Shown here piece after piece: positions 35,595-48,049 of a DNA stretch of 64,000 nucleotides (position 1 is the first letter of the stretch; each line of letters starts with the position of its first letter). Below the pieces are notes generated by a model. It ran no database searches, had not been told where the DNA came from, and was given only the letters and a program-made list of their open reading frames with translations. The position numbers and the translations under genes are program-made. This stretch comes from Blastomyces gilchristii SLH14081 (Eukaryota; Ascomycota; Eurotiomycetes; Onygenales; Ajellomycetaceae): assembly GCF_000003855.2 (NCBI RefSeq), contig NW_003101675.1:34313-98312 (forward strand). Reading direction: 5' to 3'.

Positions 35595-38200
35595 ATTAAC
35601 TCTATATAAATACTGAAAAATACTTATTCTACATACAGAAGATTGATTTCTTAGATTATATTATTAAGATGAATGACATTTTAATGAACAGAAGCTGAGT
35701 CTCTGTCATTGAGAACTGACTGATACTGTAGATATACTGTGAGATGCAGATATTTCTAGAATTTATAAATTTCTATAGATGATTCATCTATACATATTCA
35801 TGAATTACTGTCTCTCTTACAGATCTGTTAAAGAGAAGTGTGAAAGATAGAAAAACAGAATTATTTATTCTCACTCAAGACACTGTATAGATATTTGTGA
35901 AATTGAAACAAGCTTTTATAGATATCACAATGCTGAATTACTTTAATCCTGACTTACTCAGTCAGTGTGAGACTAATATATTCAGAAATGAGATCTGTGA
36001 AATCTTTTCATAGTTAACACTGAAGATCTTTCAATATTGAAAGAATTAGAGAATAATTATCTCTGAGAAAATAGATAATGAATTGTCTGTAAGAGAAGAC
36101 TTTTTCATAGAGTCTATAAGACACTGTGAATAAAGATCAGTGATCTTCTTCTTCAAGAAGTTATCACTTATACAGAGAAGATATAATACTTATAATCAGA
36201 AGATGTTAGTAATTATTGAATTCTTTAAGATCTGATAATATTATCTTCAGAGTAGTAAGTACTCAGTGTAAGTTCTCACTGATTATATAAATCTGTATTA
36301 TTTCTTAATAACAAAGAGCTTGATAGAATATCAAGTCAGATAAGTGAAGCTGCTTTCAGAGTATAATTTCTATATCTGATACTATTCAGATCAGCTTAAC
36401 TCTGCTGATACACTGTCTAGACAGTCTGATTATAATATTATTAATGTAGAGAAGAATTCTATAAAAGAATCTCTGTCATCACTGCAGAAGAAGCTGACTG
36501 CAGAGAGTTGAGATTCTCTGAAGCTCAGAAACAGTGTCAGTAAGACAGCTATGTGACTCAGTATAGAAGATGAAAGAAAATCCAGATCTCTGCAGAGAAC
36601 TGACACTGAAGATTATGAGCTTCTTATATTATATTTTACAATTATTGAATTGACAAAGAATGAAATAGTCTACAATCTTTTAATCTGACTACTTTTGAAA
36701 TTTATTGATAAGTTACAGAAGAAGAACATCTCTACTGCAGCTTGAATTCAGAAGTTGAAGAAGAAAGAATCTGATTTAAACTTGAAAGAGACAGACTCTG
36801 AGTGAGACAGTGTTACTAAGAAATCAAGTCACTGATAACTAGAAGAATGTGAACTTCTACTGCTGAATGATTCAGTCTTTATCTCTTATAATAGAATGAT
36901 GCATTAGAAGTTATTGAGAATTTATTATAATAATCTTCATACAGAGCACTTTAGATTAGAGAAGACTAAGAAGCTTCTAAAATATAAATACATTTGAGAC
37001 AAGCTCTGAGCAGATGTTAAAGAGTATATTAAGACTTATAATGTCTGTTAAAGAATAAAGATTCTGCAGTATAAGTAATACAGTAAGTTAATATCACTGT
37101 CTATTTCAAAGAACTTATAATAGAATCTATTAATAAATTTCATAGTTGACCTGCTGAAGTCAATAAGAGTCAAAGAATATGACTCAATTTTGATCATTGT
37201 TAACTGCTTTATAAAGATGATCAGATATATTTCTATTTATAAAAAGATTAAAGCCTCTGAATTAACTGATCTGTTTTTAGATATCATTATTTATAATTAC
37301 AGTGCTCTGAAATCATTGATAACAGATTAAGAATCTCTCTTCATCAGCAAATACTGATCAGCTTTTTACTATTATCTTATGATAAGATATCTTCTCAGTA
37401 TCACATTTCATCTGCAGATAGATGATCAGACTGAATATCAGAATCAGATACTAGAACAGCATCTTTAAGTGTTCTATTGATATTATTAGAATGATTGACT
37501 TAAATATCTTCTAATCACTGAATTTATATATAACAATGTAAAGAATGCAATCTTAAAGATATCTTCTTTCTATACTTATTATGAATATAATTCTTTATTA
37601 CTCAGTGACATTGCAGACAATATTTCAAAGAGAGAAATAGACAGTCAGAATATTAAATAGATACAGAGAACAGAGTATCTCTTAGTATTAGAAGTAAAAG
37701 CAAGATTGAAACTTTTGAATAAAATTCATGAGAAGATGATAAAAAGCATTCACTGTACTTAGAAGCAGTAAATGAAATACTATAATTAAAAACATCTTTC
37801 AATAAAGTTCTTAATAGAGAATCAAGTACTACTTTTAGCAAAGAATATCAAGATAATGAGACTGTGTAAGAAGCTCAGTGAGTGATGACTAGAATCTTTC
37901 TCAGTAATAAGAGTAATAAGTAAGCAGATATATGAGTTGAAATTATTTATAGAATTGAAATCAATTCATTCTGTTTTTCACATTTTCTATTTAAAGCTTT
38001 ATAAGTAATACTCTGAGATGAAGTCATCTCAGCTAGATGATATTGAGATTGAGAATGATACTGAATATCTTATGAAGAAAATATTAAATAAGTGAATATA
38101 TTACAGTAAGCTTCAATATCTTATAAAATGAAAAGATTATTCATTATCAGAGAATTTATAAGAACTGCTTAAGTATTTGAAAAATACTGAGAAAGAGATT
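35595..38200 (+). pseudogene. Gypsy-1 pol, 3' part: RT end, RNase H, integrase, chromodomain
   Basis: Resumes the frame interrupted at 29533: LYINTEK-like and IDFLDYIIKMNDI match the end of the RT domain. The integrase HHCC segment is readable at about 36925-37060 (HYNNLHTEHFRLEKTKKLL, then NVC). The core has INFIVDLL, a DSILIIVNCFIKM segment and a DDQTEYQNQILEQHLKCS block. A chromodomain closes the polyprotein at about 38025-38190: EYLMKKILNK, SKLQYLIK-KDYSLSENL-E, where tryptophan codons have become TGA. The chromodomain presumably directed integration into heterochromatin, as for other chromoviruses. Inactive. Confidence 0.82.
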
Positions 38201-40064
38201 ACAAGTTATAAGACAGCTAGTAGAGACTGCTCTGTTACATATCAGAGATGTTGAATAAGAAATACTGCTTAAGACTTCTCATTTTTTCTTAAAGAATTTT
38301 TTAGAGATAATCTCACAGTAGTGAGCTGATGTCTTATAAGCTCTGTAGCACTCTTCTTCTATTTTCTCTCAAAGAGTTTTTTAGAAGTTTAATAAGACTA
38401 CACAAGTGTAAAATTCCTGAAGCAGTTAATAAGAAAAGAAAGAAATATTTGAAATTAATAAAAAAGATTAATATTATTAACTCACAGGCTACTGCTATTC
38501 TAATAAGACTACAGCCTGCTGAAAAAGTAAAAAGAGAGAATCTCAGAGTCTACTTATCAATAATCACACTCTTATCAAACTCATTCTTCACTGTTGAAGT
38601 CTCTGACACTGATATCTTTATCTGCTAAGAAGTTAGTGCTGCAGTATTATAGAGAAGCATGCTATAGAAGAGTATAAGAGATGCTTAAAGTATTAACTTA
38701 TTAATTTATAAAGCATCTCAGTCATCTACTTCAATTGAAGTGAGATTCTCTTCAATCAGTGATTAATCTCTATAATACTTTTAACAGCAGTATCAGCTGA
38801 TTTCTTCTTAAAATCAGTCATTCTGAGATGTTTTTTCATCTCAGAGATTCACACTTTCATCTTCTTTTACAGATAAGTAAGAGAAATCTTCTCAGTCTTG
38901 ACAGAATTCATCAACACTTGAAGCTCTGAGACTCTCACTCTGTACTGCTTGAGTATCTGAGCTTCTTATCAGAGTTAATATAACATCTTCTTGTAAAGTA
39001 GATAATACTTAAAGTTACAGAGAGATAGAAGTTGTTGTTACAGATATAACAGAAATAACAGAAGTGAGAGAAGAAGCAGATGTATAAGATTCTCTTCTTC
39101 TTCAGCTGCTTAGTGTAGTGCAGATAAGTAGCAGTATCAGTCAGAGACTGCACTGAAGTCTTCTCACAGAGAGAAGATGAAGAAATCACAGAATTCTGCA
39201 GACTCAACTCAGCAGCATCTCAAGCAGGGCTCAGATGTGCTGTGAGAGAAGAACTACAGATTGAGCTTCTCAGAGTCACTGTTCTCAGAATCAAGCTCTT
39301 TCTGAGTTTCTCTCTGAATGATCACACAGAGTCATACATCACTGTGTTGACTGAGAAGAGAAGCAGTGTTGCAATGGCAGCAGAGAGAGCAGAGAAAGAA
39401 TCAGATATGAATGAATTGACTGACAGAAAGAACAACATCTCACTGCAAGGTATGACAACTATCACTGCAGCTGCAAGAGAAGCAGGAGGAGAAGAAGAAG
39501 AAGAAGATATGACAATGAGAGCAGTGCTCCCGCGGTTCATTGACATCACTGTCTCTGCTTTCAATCAAGCTTTCTTAACAGTCACAGAGATCACAGTCAC
39601 ATCATGAAGATATTTATTTACTAGAAAACATCAGAATAAGCTCTTTATTATTCTTCAAGAATAATACTCTCATGCACTCACTGTTGCAATTGAGAGAGAG
39701 AAAAGAAAAATGTTTTATAGAGAAGAAAATCTTTTCAAAAAATCCTATCACTACTGTTAACTTTGTCTCTAAAATACATCACTTTTACAGGGAATTTCAT
39801 ATATAGAACAGAATATAATGAAAGATCTACAAGTCACTTATTAACTACATTTTTCACATCTTAAATCAATATATAAGAAACTCACTTATTATCTGTTTGA
39901 TTTGAATGAAGATGAATAAAGAAAGATCTACATAGTCAGTAGAAAAACTCATCTATTTCTTTATATCATATACAGCACATATACTGTCAATCAGTTGACA
40001 ATCATTGTTATATAATAAAGATAATTTCTAATTCAGTAATCTTGAGAGCATCAGAACTATGCTC
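38201..40064. other. Unexplained 1.9-kb region between Gypsy-1 chromodomain and 3' LTR
   Basis: Most chromoviruses reach the polypurine tract soon after the chromodomain; here nearly 1.9 kb intervenes. Residual open stretches occur on the plus strand (about 39110-39607, including MREELQIELLRVTVLRIKLF and an EEEEED run) and on the minus strand (39564-39322 and 39207-38935). Neither is recognisable. Could be an extra or antisense ORF, or a decayed insertion. Confidence 0.5.
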
Positions 40065-40080
40065 TTAAAGAAGAGAGCAT

Positions 40081-40625
40081 TATCACATCTCTGACTGTAT
40101 CAAGACTCTGCTGTGGTTTTATACAGCTTATCACTTTCATGTGAATGATTTCATTCATTTCATAAGCTATCTGAACTGGTTTTTAATCACTCTATAACAT
40201 TATTTGAATATATCATAGAAAGATCTGATTGATGAATATGAGAACTCTGCTTCTATATAAGGTTAGCAGATTACTTTTTCTTGATAGTAAGGCATCACTG
40301 AGGTATCACTTCAGCTATTCTTACTTATGAAATGAGAGAAGAGTATTCACTCATTGTCTATATAGAATAACTAGATGCTGGCTTCTTATCAAAGAAGTCA
40401 GTGATTTATTTTTTCTCTGACTGAAATACATACAAGAGTTACTGCATGTCTTATACAATCTTCTTAGTATACTAAGTATCATATCTGTGATATTCTCACA
40501 ATAACTCTGTAGCCTACAAGCTCACTATTCAAGCAAGATAGTTAAGCTCACTTATACAGCTTCTCAAACAACTATCTCTACATAATGCTGCTGACTAGTC
40601 ACTGCTTCAGTTCTATTATGTTATA
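40081..40625 (+). repeat. Gypsy-1 3' LTR (545 bp)
   Basis: Same length as 26714-27258. It starts TATCACATCTCTGACT and has extra C-to-T/G-to-A changes, including both terminal dinucleotides. Followed by target duplication TATCT. Confidence 0.93.
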
Positions 40626-40630
40626 TATCT

Positions 40631-41936
40631 GATGATCAGAATAACAGCTTTTAAGAATTTGTCTATGACTGTCAGTATTATATCACAGCTGTTACTTATC
40701 AGCAATTCAGTAATGAAATTAATTAACAGAATCTTAAATAATTCTTTCAGAGATAAGATAAAATGTGATTTCTCTCACTGAAAGTGATTTAACAGCTTAG
40801 ACAGTTAACAATTGAGACAATGTGAGATGTAATCAAGAATCTGTTTATAAGTGTGAGATAAGAAGAAGAATCAGTGTATAATATCTTCTATTTAATAAAG
40901 ACCTGAGTGTTTAGCAGCATTGTAATACATGCAGATAAGATCTTCTGCTAAAGTCTGTATAATACAGAGACAGTCATTGACAAAGAATAGAAGACTGTCT
41001 TGAAGTGTAAATAAATGATATTTTCTCTCTTATATCACTTTATAATAGATCTTTTTCAAGACTGAATCAGCTGATAGATTCTTACACAATTGATCTTTGA
41101 TATCATTTGAGAGAGTAATGTCTATATTGAATACAGTAGTAATGAACTCATTCTTGATTCTGTTGACTTACTGAGTGAGTGCTTGATATATCTTTTCTTA
41201 ATTATCTTAAAGAATCTCTTCAGAATTGTCTATGAGAGTGTATAATTAGAAGAGAGTATTAATATTATAATGTGAAGTATCTTTGCAATAGTGAATTTGC
41301 ATGCACAGAATATACACGCTAAGAATCAGAGCTTAATTTATTAATTGATTGCTCTGATGACCTGTGATGAGTGACTGAAGAGTAAATATAAGTGTAATAT
41401 AATTGATTATAATGATGAATTTGCTGTTGAGGTATTAAGAAAGCTTTTTCAGAGCTCACATCAATTCTAAGCACTCTAATTCAGTTGCTTAATACTGTCT
41501 CTCTGCCAGGTTCAATCATTGTAATAGAAATAGAATAAGTCTCTCAATTTCATCAGTACTTATCTGATACAGCATGATCTCTATTTCACACTGTTTACTA
41601 GAATTCATGTACATGATGAATGATCACTTGAAGTCAGAGTATACTCTTGTGAGAGCATTCATTAAGACCTGTTTAATAGTATTGAAGAAAAGTTAAGTCT
41701 CTGTGAGTAGAGCTTGAAATTGCAGAGATGCTTCAGACTCAATCAATTTGATTCTTGCTGTGTACAATGCTCTTTTCTGACCTGTTCAGAGACCATTGCA
41801 CAGTATTCTGATTTTAAGTGTTTTCAGTGCTTCTATCTTATCTGTGTAGAAATTCACAAAGTTGTAGTAACAGTTGAAGAGACTGACAATCTTCTTCAGC
41901 TCTCTGAGAGTTATAGAGAAGACCAGGTTTGTAATA
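40631..41936 (-). pseudogene. Gypsy-3 remnant: RT end, RNase H and integrase N-terminus
   Basis: Minus-strand pol remnant. From right to left: LRELKKIVSLFNCYYNFVNF (RT/RNase H connection) near 41900; LNLAERQY-ATELECLEL (RNase H) near 41510-41460; an integrase zinc-finger region with HNAAKHSGLY near 40925; and INFITELL with ILTVIDKFLKAVI, the start of the integrase core, ending at the Gypsy-1 target site. The first catalytic Asp position reads Asn (INFI). The frame is then completed at 26713 leftward. The upstream half (gag, protease, most of RT) was not found. Confidence 0.75.
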
Positions 41937-41941
41937 GCAGC

Positions 41942-42250
41942 TGTGGCGGGCTGCGCCTGATCAATTATATAGACTATTCTGTTACACTTCATAGATTCTT
42001 CTGTTCCACTATTGAACATGTATGCTCTGATTCTCGGCCATTCTCAATCACTGATTCTCAGCCGCTATAAATGCATATAGATTCTTCCGCCCTGAAGCTT
42101 CACTGTGTACATCACCACATACATGTATAAATATTCATCTCAATCACTGATTTCTACACTTTCTCTTTCTTTTCCTTCTTTAATGTTTTTCTCTTTGTTA
42201 TATAAGATCTATCAATATTATACTGATCTATTCAGTGTAGGTCTCTTACA
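41942..42250 (+). repeat. Gypsy-2 5' LTR (309 bp)
   Basis: Starts TGTGGCGGGCTGCGCC and ends GTCTCTTACA. Retains more CpG and GG/CC than the 3' LTR. Contains CTATAAATGCATA near 42065, a possible TATA box. Confidence 0.92.
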
Positions 42251-45200
42251 CTAGAAAAACATTCATCATCTTCTTATTAGGAAATAATTATTCATACATT
42301 GTCTTCTCATCAGAAACAATTATTTATTGAGAGATATTCAAACATATAACAATGTGTAAGAAATAGAGAAACAGTCAAACAGTTAAGCAGACACTGAGTT
42401 CTCAGATAGAAGCTTGCTTACCAGTCACTCTGACCCTGTAATAAGATCTTATAAAGAGAATATCAGTGAAAGATCTGAGAGTTCTGACACTCAGATGTAT
42501 AAGATATTTATATAATTACACTTCTTCAGATTTCACAGATATCACACATTCAATAAATGATATAATCATGTCTAATGATAATATGAGAGAACTTCTGAAC
42601 ACAAGCATAGACACAGTGTCACAGTGACTTCAAGCAATGTTGAAACTATAATAATAATAAATAGCTGATATGCATGTAACTTAACAATGTCAATATGAAG
42701 AGATTCAACAATTAACTCATATAATTTCAATATCTACAGAATCAAATACAAAAGTGCTGAAAGAACACTTAGATACTTCTGTATATTTCAATACTTTCAA
42801 TCTCACTCTCTACTCATCATAGAGAATGAAAATGCTTGTGAAACTGAGTGTAGATGAAGATATCATTAGTTCATTAATCAATCAAGATTGATATATCAAT
42901 GAATGATTGAAAGATCATGTGAAACAGAAGTTTTATTCATAAATGAAAGTATGTGAATCAGTGTTGTGAATATCTGATAATATTATGAAACATCTTGATA
43001 TTCTGTTCTGAGACACTGTCATGCAACAGAAAGCATTAGATTAATTATAGAGTATTTAACAGAGAAACACTTCTCTTACAATATTCATTTCTGACTTCAA
43101 CATTAAGATTCTAGAAGCAGGTGATCAATCTTGAGAGAATTGAATGAAGATTAGTATGCTTAAGAAGATATTAACTTTCAAACTCTTACAGACTCTTATA
43201 AGTGTAGACAAAGACCAGACTTATAAAGACTTCTGCACACAGCTTCAGATAATAAATGATTATCTTATCAAGCTCAAGAGTATACAGAACAGTGATAGAA
43301 GATATTACATCTCAGTAACTTATACACTCACACTGAGGAATAACAATGATGCAGATGCTATGAATTGAGTAGATTTGAATATCTATATATAAGCAAGAGT
43401 CTCTGTTATCTGAACAGACTTTCAAATTCCTGGAATCACTTCTAAAGAAGTTACTGATTAACATCAATGTGAAGTATGTATTAACTGTAACTGATTAGAA
43501 CACATTGCTTTCAACTGCTGATTGATCTATATATCTTCACACTCAAGAGAAAGACTGGCATCTTCTCAATTAAGAGAAAGATCAGTATCTTCTTATTTAA
43601 AGAATGAATCAGCATCTGTCTGCATCAATCACATTACAGTGAAGGAAGATTCAGAAGATAACTATAAGAATGCTCTGATGAAACAGGGAAAAGATTAGCT
43701 TCTGTTCAAATTCATAAACAGAAGCTTGAAGAGATCAGATAACAATGATTTGAAGAGAAAATAACAATGAATGTGATTCTTATATCTACTGTGATTAATA
43801 ATATGTATAATATGAAAGTCATAATAGACAGCAGTCTATATCACTATGCAATGATAAAATCTTCAGTTATAAGATATTATAATCTTCAGTGTATTCTCTT
43901 ATCAAGACCCTGACTTCTCACAGAATTTAATGATTTAAAAGACATTTGTACTCATTACATGATGAAGCTGATCATAGATGTGAAAGAACATCAATATAAA
44001 GATGTCTATGCATATGAAGTTAATAATCTTGATTACAATCTTATATTAGAACTTGTCTGACTATCTGAGTAAGACATCTTATTAAACACTTGAAACAGAA
44101 GCTTGATATTCTCTAACAATGATAGAATTCATGAGAATGACATTCACAAGACTATGAATCTGACACAGATCTCTGTCAATGCCTATAAAATGCTTAGAAA
44201 AAGAAGTTGCCGAAAGAATCATTAATAGCAGAATTATATATTAATCTATTTCATCAGTCTGACTGATATTAAAAAGGCTCTAGAAAAGTTATTCTGTGTT
44301 ATAATAACAGATTCTTGTATAAAACTCTCTTAATAATATTATGAATATCTAGATGTCTTCTGACAAGATAATAATGCTACAAATCTACCTCTCTTACAAG
44401 GTTCAGAAGTGAATTACAGTATCAAGTTGAAAAAGAAAAACAGCAAGAACTCTGAATTATCATAAGACTCTCTTTATAATATGTCTTGAGATGAACTTCT
44501 TCTTCTTCAGAAGACACTCAATGATCTGTTAGATAAGAGATTTATATATATTAGCAACTCTTTCACTGCAGCTTCTATTCTCTTTATAAAGAAGTCAGAT
44601 AAAGAACTCTGATTCTGTGTGAACTACTGAGATCTGAACAGATTAACAAAGAAAGATCAATATTTCTTATCTCTTATCAATGAAACTCTAGCATGAATCA
44701 GATGAGCTCAATAGTTTATAAAGCTAGATATCATCACTATATTTCATAAGATTTGTATCACTGAAGAAGATGAATAGCTTACAGTATTTCAAATATATTA
44801 TAATCTCTTTGAATGAATAGTCACACTCTTTGAACTAACTAATACTCTCAGTACATTTCAGAAGTATATCAACTGAGTACTCTGAGATTTTCTTGACGAG
44901 TTTGTATCTGCTTATCTAGATGACATTCTCATCTTCACTGATAAAATTAGAAAAGAATATCAAGAGTATATATAAAGAGTATTACAATGACTATGAGAAG
45001 CAGAACTATTAATTGATATTGATAAGTATGATTTTAAAGTTAAGAGTACTAAATACTTAGATTTCATTATAGAAGCTGATAAGAAAATTTGAATGAATTC
45101 TGAGAAGATCTCTATTATTCTTGAATAAGAAGCTTCATATACTGTGAAAGATGTACAAAGCTTCATTGAATTTACTAACTTCTATCAGTGATTTATATGA

Positions 45201-47336
45201 AACTTCTCAGATATCATGAGATTACTTACAGATCTCACTAAAAAGAACTCAGTATTTCAATGATCAGTGAATGCTGAAGCTGCATTTACATAGGTAAAGA
45301 AAATGTTTATTAATATCTTTCTACTAATAATATTCAATTCTGATCATAAGACAGTTATTAAGGCTGATTTCTCTGACTATGTAATAGAAGAAGTGATATT
45401 ATAATATAATAATAAAGATGTTCTATAATTATATATCTTCATATCTAAGAAACTTCTTGCAATTATATACTGTTTAGAAGAATAAAACTCTGAACTTCAA
45501 AGTATCTCTGAATTTGAAATAATCATAGATTATAAGAATCTTAAATACTTTACAACTATCTGTAAACTCACTGAATAATAGATGTAATGATCTGAGTTCT
45601 TAAGCTGCTTTCATTTTACAATACACTATTGTTCTGACAGCTAGAACTCAATGACAGATGCTCTCTCATGATAAGAGTAAGATATGCTATCTAATGTAAC
45701 AGATACATACTGAATGAATTGAGAGCATCAGCTCTTGAATCTGAAGATACTAGTTAATCAAGATGAAACAGTTTATAACACTATATATACTTCTCTGATT
45801 AGAACTATACATACTTCTTCAGTTAGAACTGTTATTGATATCTTTACTTCTTCTACACTGAATAAACTGTAATATACAGCAGCTCAGATGAATGAACTTC
45901 TTCAGATTCTTATCAAAACAGTATATCAAGAAGCACTCTGATTTTTCTCAGAACTATATATAAGAACTGATATCTCAGAATATTCAATTGATGATAATAA
46001 CACTCTATAATTCTGTGAATGATACTGAGTTTCTCACTTTGAACTCTTATACACTCAGATAATGTAAGAGATGTATAATTTGTATATAACTGATTATTCA
46101 GACTGTGAATAACTGTATAGAATGATCTTCTGAGAGTTCTACTAATCTGAGATATTAAATAGTATCAGACACTTTATCTGAAACTGCAATCACTATTCTT
46201 CTGTTATCTTATAAAAGAACTGTAGAAAAAATCTATTAAAATTACTCAATATTTCTGATAGAATCTGATGAGATGTAGTAATTAACTTTGCTATTAATCT
46301 ATCTAAGAGTAAGAGTTATAGAAACATTCTAGTCATTGTAAATTAACTAAGTAAAGATGTAATATTAAAACCTTATAATAAGATAAATACTGAACAAGTC
46401 ACTGAAGCTTTTCTACAGAGCCTGTTCTATCAGATATATGAATTACTGAGATCTATAATATCAGATTAAGACTGTCAATTCATAAGCACTCTCTGAATAA
46501 GAATCTGTCAAGTTCTCAAGATTATATACTGTCTATTAACTGTCTATCACTCTGAGATTGATAATATGTCAGAATGAATAATTCAGACTGTGAAGAATTA
46601 TCTCTGTAAGTTCTGTAATTACTTATAAGATAATTGATATGATCTTCTTCTATATACAGAGATTGCTATTAACAGTTAAGATACTGTTTTAACAGATGTA
46701 AGTCTGTTCTTTCTTATATACAGATATTATATAAAAGTGTTGAATCTTCTAAAGATTACACAGTTCACACTGAACCTCTGCAGTCTAATTCAGATCACTG
46801 ATAATATAGTAATAAAGCTCTGAGATATCTGTGATTAAGTAGAGATCTTTATAGTAACTGTAAAACAAGATTAAGAGAATTAAATTAATGTTCACTGAGA
46901 TCTCACTGAATAATATAAGATAGAAGATCTGATATAATTGAATCTTAAGAATATATGAATCACACATTCATCTCATACACTAGATTATCATCATATCAAG
47001 TATAAAGTGATAGAAGTTCTAGATAGTCATAACTATTGTCTTGACACATTGTCAAGAATTTATAATATATTTCATACAAGCTTGCTCTGCTGCACTGTCA
47101 CTGATCTGTTCTCTTCTTAACTGACTTCTAACTGACAGTTATCAGGCATCATAGAAGAAGATAATGAGCTTGAGTGAGAGATTGAGAATATTCTTGATAA
47201 GAGATTTCACAGCTGCAGCTAGTAATATCTCATGAAATAAGTTAGCTATAATTAACTGATCTGAACTCTGAGTTCTGTATTATCTGAAACAGCAGCTCTT
47301 GACTGATGAGAACTGCTTCTGAAAGAGAAGAGCTAA
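42251..47336 (+). pseudogene. Gypsy-2 gag-pol, inactivated
   Basis: Degraded plus-strand frames. A zinc knuckle CX2CX4HX4C is at 43477-43518 (CINCN-LEHIAFNC). The protease region is near 43800-43900 (VIIDSSLYHYAMIKS). In the reverse transcriptase, FIYISNSFTAASILFIKKSD is near 44550, L-FCVNY-DLNRLTKKDQY near 44620, and the active-site box at 44913-44924 is an intact YLDD (AYLDDILIFTD). RNase H is near 45350-45600 (VIKADFSDYVIEEV, FEIIIDYKNLKYF). Integrase follows at about 46300-46600. Tryptophan positions are mainly TGA or TAG stops. Confidence 0.82.
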
Positions 47337-47645
47337 TGTGACAGGCTGCGCCTGATCAATTATATAGACTATTTCATTACACTTCATAGATTCTTCTGTT
47401 TCACTATCAAACATATACACTCTGATTCTCAGTCATTCTCAATTATCAATTCTCAGCTGTTATAAATGCATATAGATTCTTCCGCTCTGAAGCTCCACTA
47501 TGTACATTATCACATATGTGTATAAATATTCATCTCAATTGCTGATTTCTACACTTTTTCTTTCTTTTTCTTCTTTAACATTTTTCTCTTTGTTATATAA
47601 GACCTATCAATATTATATCAATCTATTCAGTGTAGGTCTCTTACA
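47337..47645 (+). repeat. Gypsy-2 3' LTR (309 bp)
   Basis: Same length as 41942-42250 with many C-to-T/G-to-A differences. Followed by GCAGC target duplication. Confidence 0.92.
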
Positions 47646-48049
47646 GCAGCTATCTTCTTCTTCTGAGTGAATTATTATTATTATTATTCTTCAATTATAG
47701 ATGTATGCAGTCAGAGACTATGACATCTACCTGAGAACTTTTAGTTCTCAGGGTTTTTTCTATATCTGTAAAGTTAACTATTATACATTCATCAATTTCA
47801 GATATGCAAAATCAGAAAATTTCAGCTCAGAATATAAAAACTGTTTACAAATTACAGTGTTTTAACATCTTCTGATACTTTGAAATCATTTGACAATATC
47901 ATGACAAAGGAAAAGAGAACACAGTCTTAAAGATAGACACATTAAATAGATAAGTTGAAAGAAATTGAAAGAAAAATATAAAGTAAAGAGAGACTGTAAT
48001 AAAATAAATTATTAAAAAATAGTATATAGCTGTTTTAACAGACTATATC

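Larger units (their letters stand above)
26714..40625 (+). mobile_element. Gypsy-1: complete chromodomain Ty3/Gypsy LTR retrotransposon (with LINE-1 inserted)
   Basis: Two LTRs of exactly 545 bp (26714-27258 and 40081-40625) flank the element. The 5-bp target duplication TATCT is at 26709-26713 and 40626-40630. LTR ends are TG...CA, mutated to TA...TA in the right copy. The internal order is zinc knuckle, protease region, reverse transcriptase, RNase H, integrase and chromodomain, which defines a Ty3/Gypsy chromovirus-type element. A purine-rich tract (AAAGAAGAGAGC) lies just before the right LTR. LINE-1 (29534-35581) interrupts the reverse transcriptase; without it the element is about 7.85 kb. 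All reading frames are broken by C-to-T/G-to-A mutation. It sits inside the integrase of Gypsy-3. Confidence 0.93.
41942..47645 (+). mobile_element. Gypsy-2: complete Ty3/Gypsy LTR retrotransposon
   Basis: Two 309-bp LTRs (41942-42250 and 47337-47645), target duplication GCAGC at 41937-41941 and 47646-47650. LTR ends are TG...CA. The internal order is gag with zinc knuckle, protease, RT, RNase H, then integrase, so Ty3/Gypsy and not Copia. A purine tract (GAAAGAGAAGAGC) precedes the right LTR. All frames are broken by C-to-T/G-to-A mutation. It is inserted in the pol remnant of Gypsy-3. Confidence 0.92.

Noticed and set aside
41942..47645. Copia-type assignment for Gypsy-2
   Set aside because: Reverse transcriptase and RNase H precede the integrase, which is the Ty3/Gypsy order.
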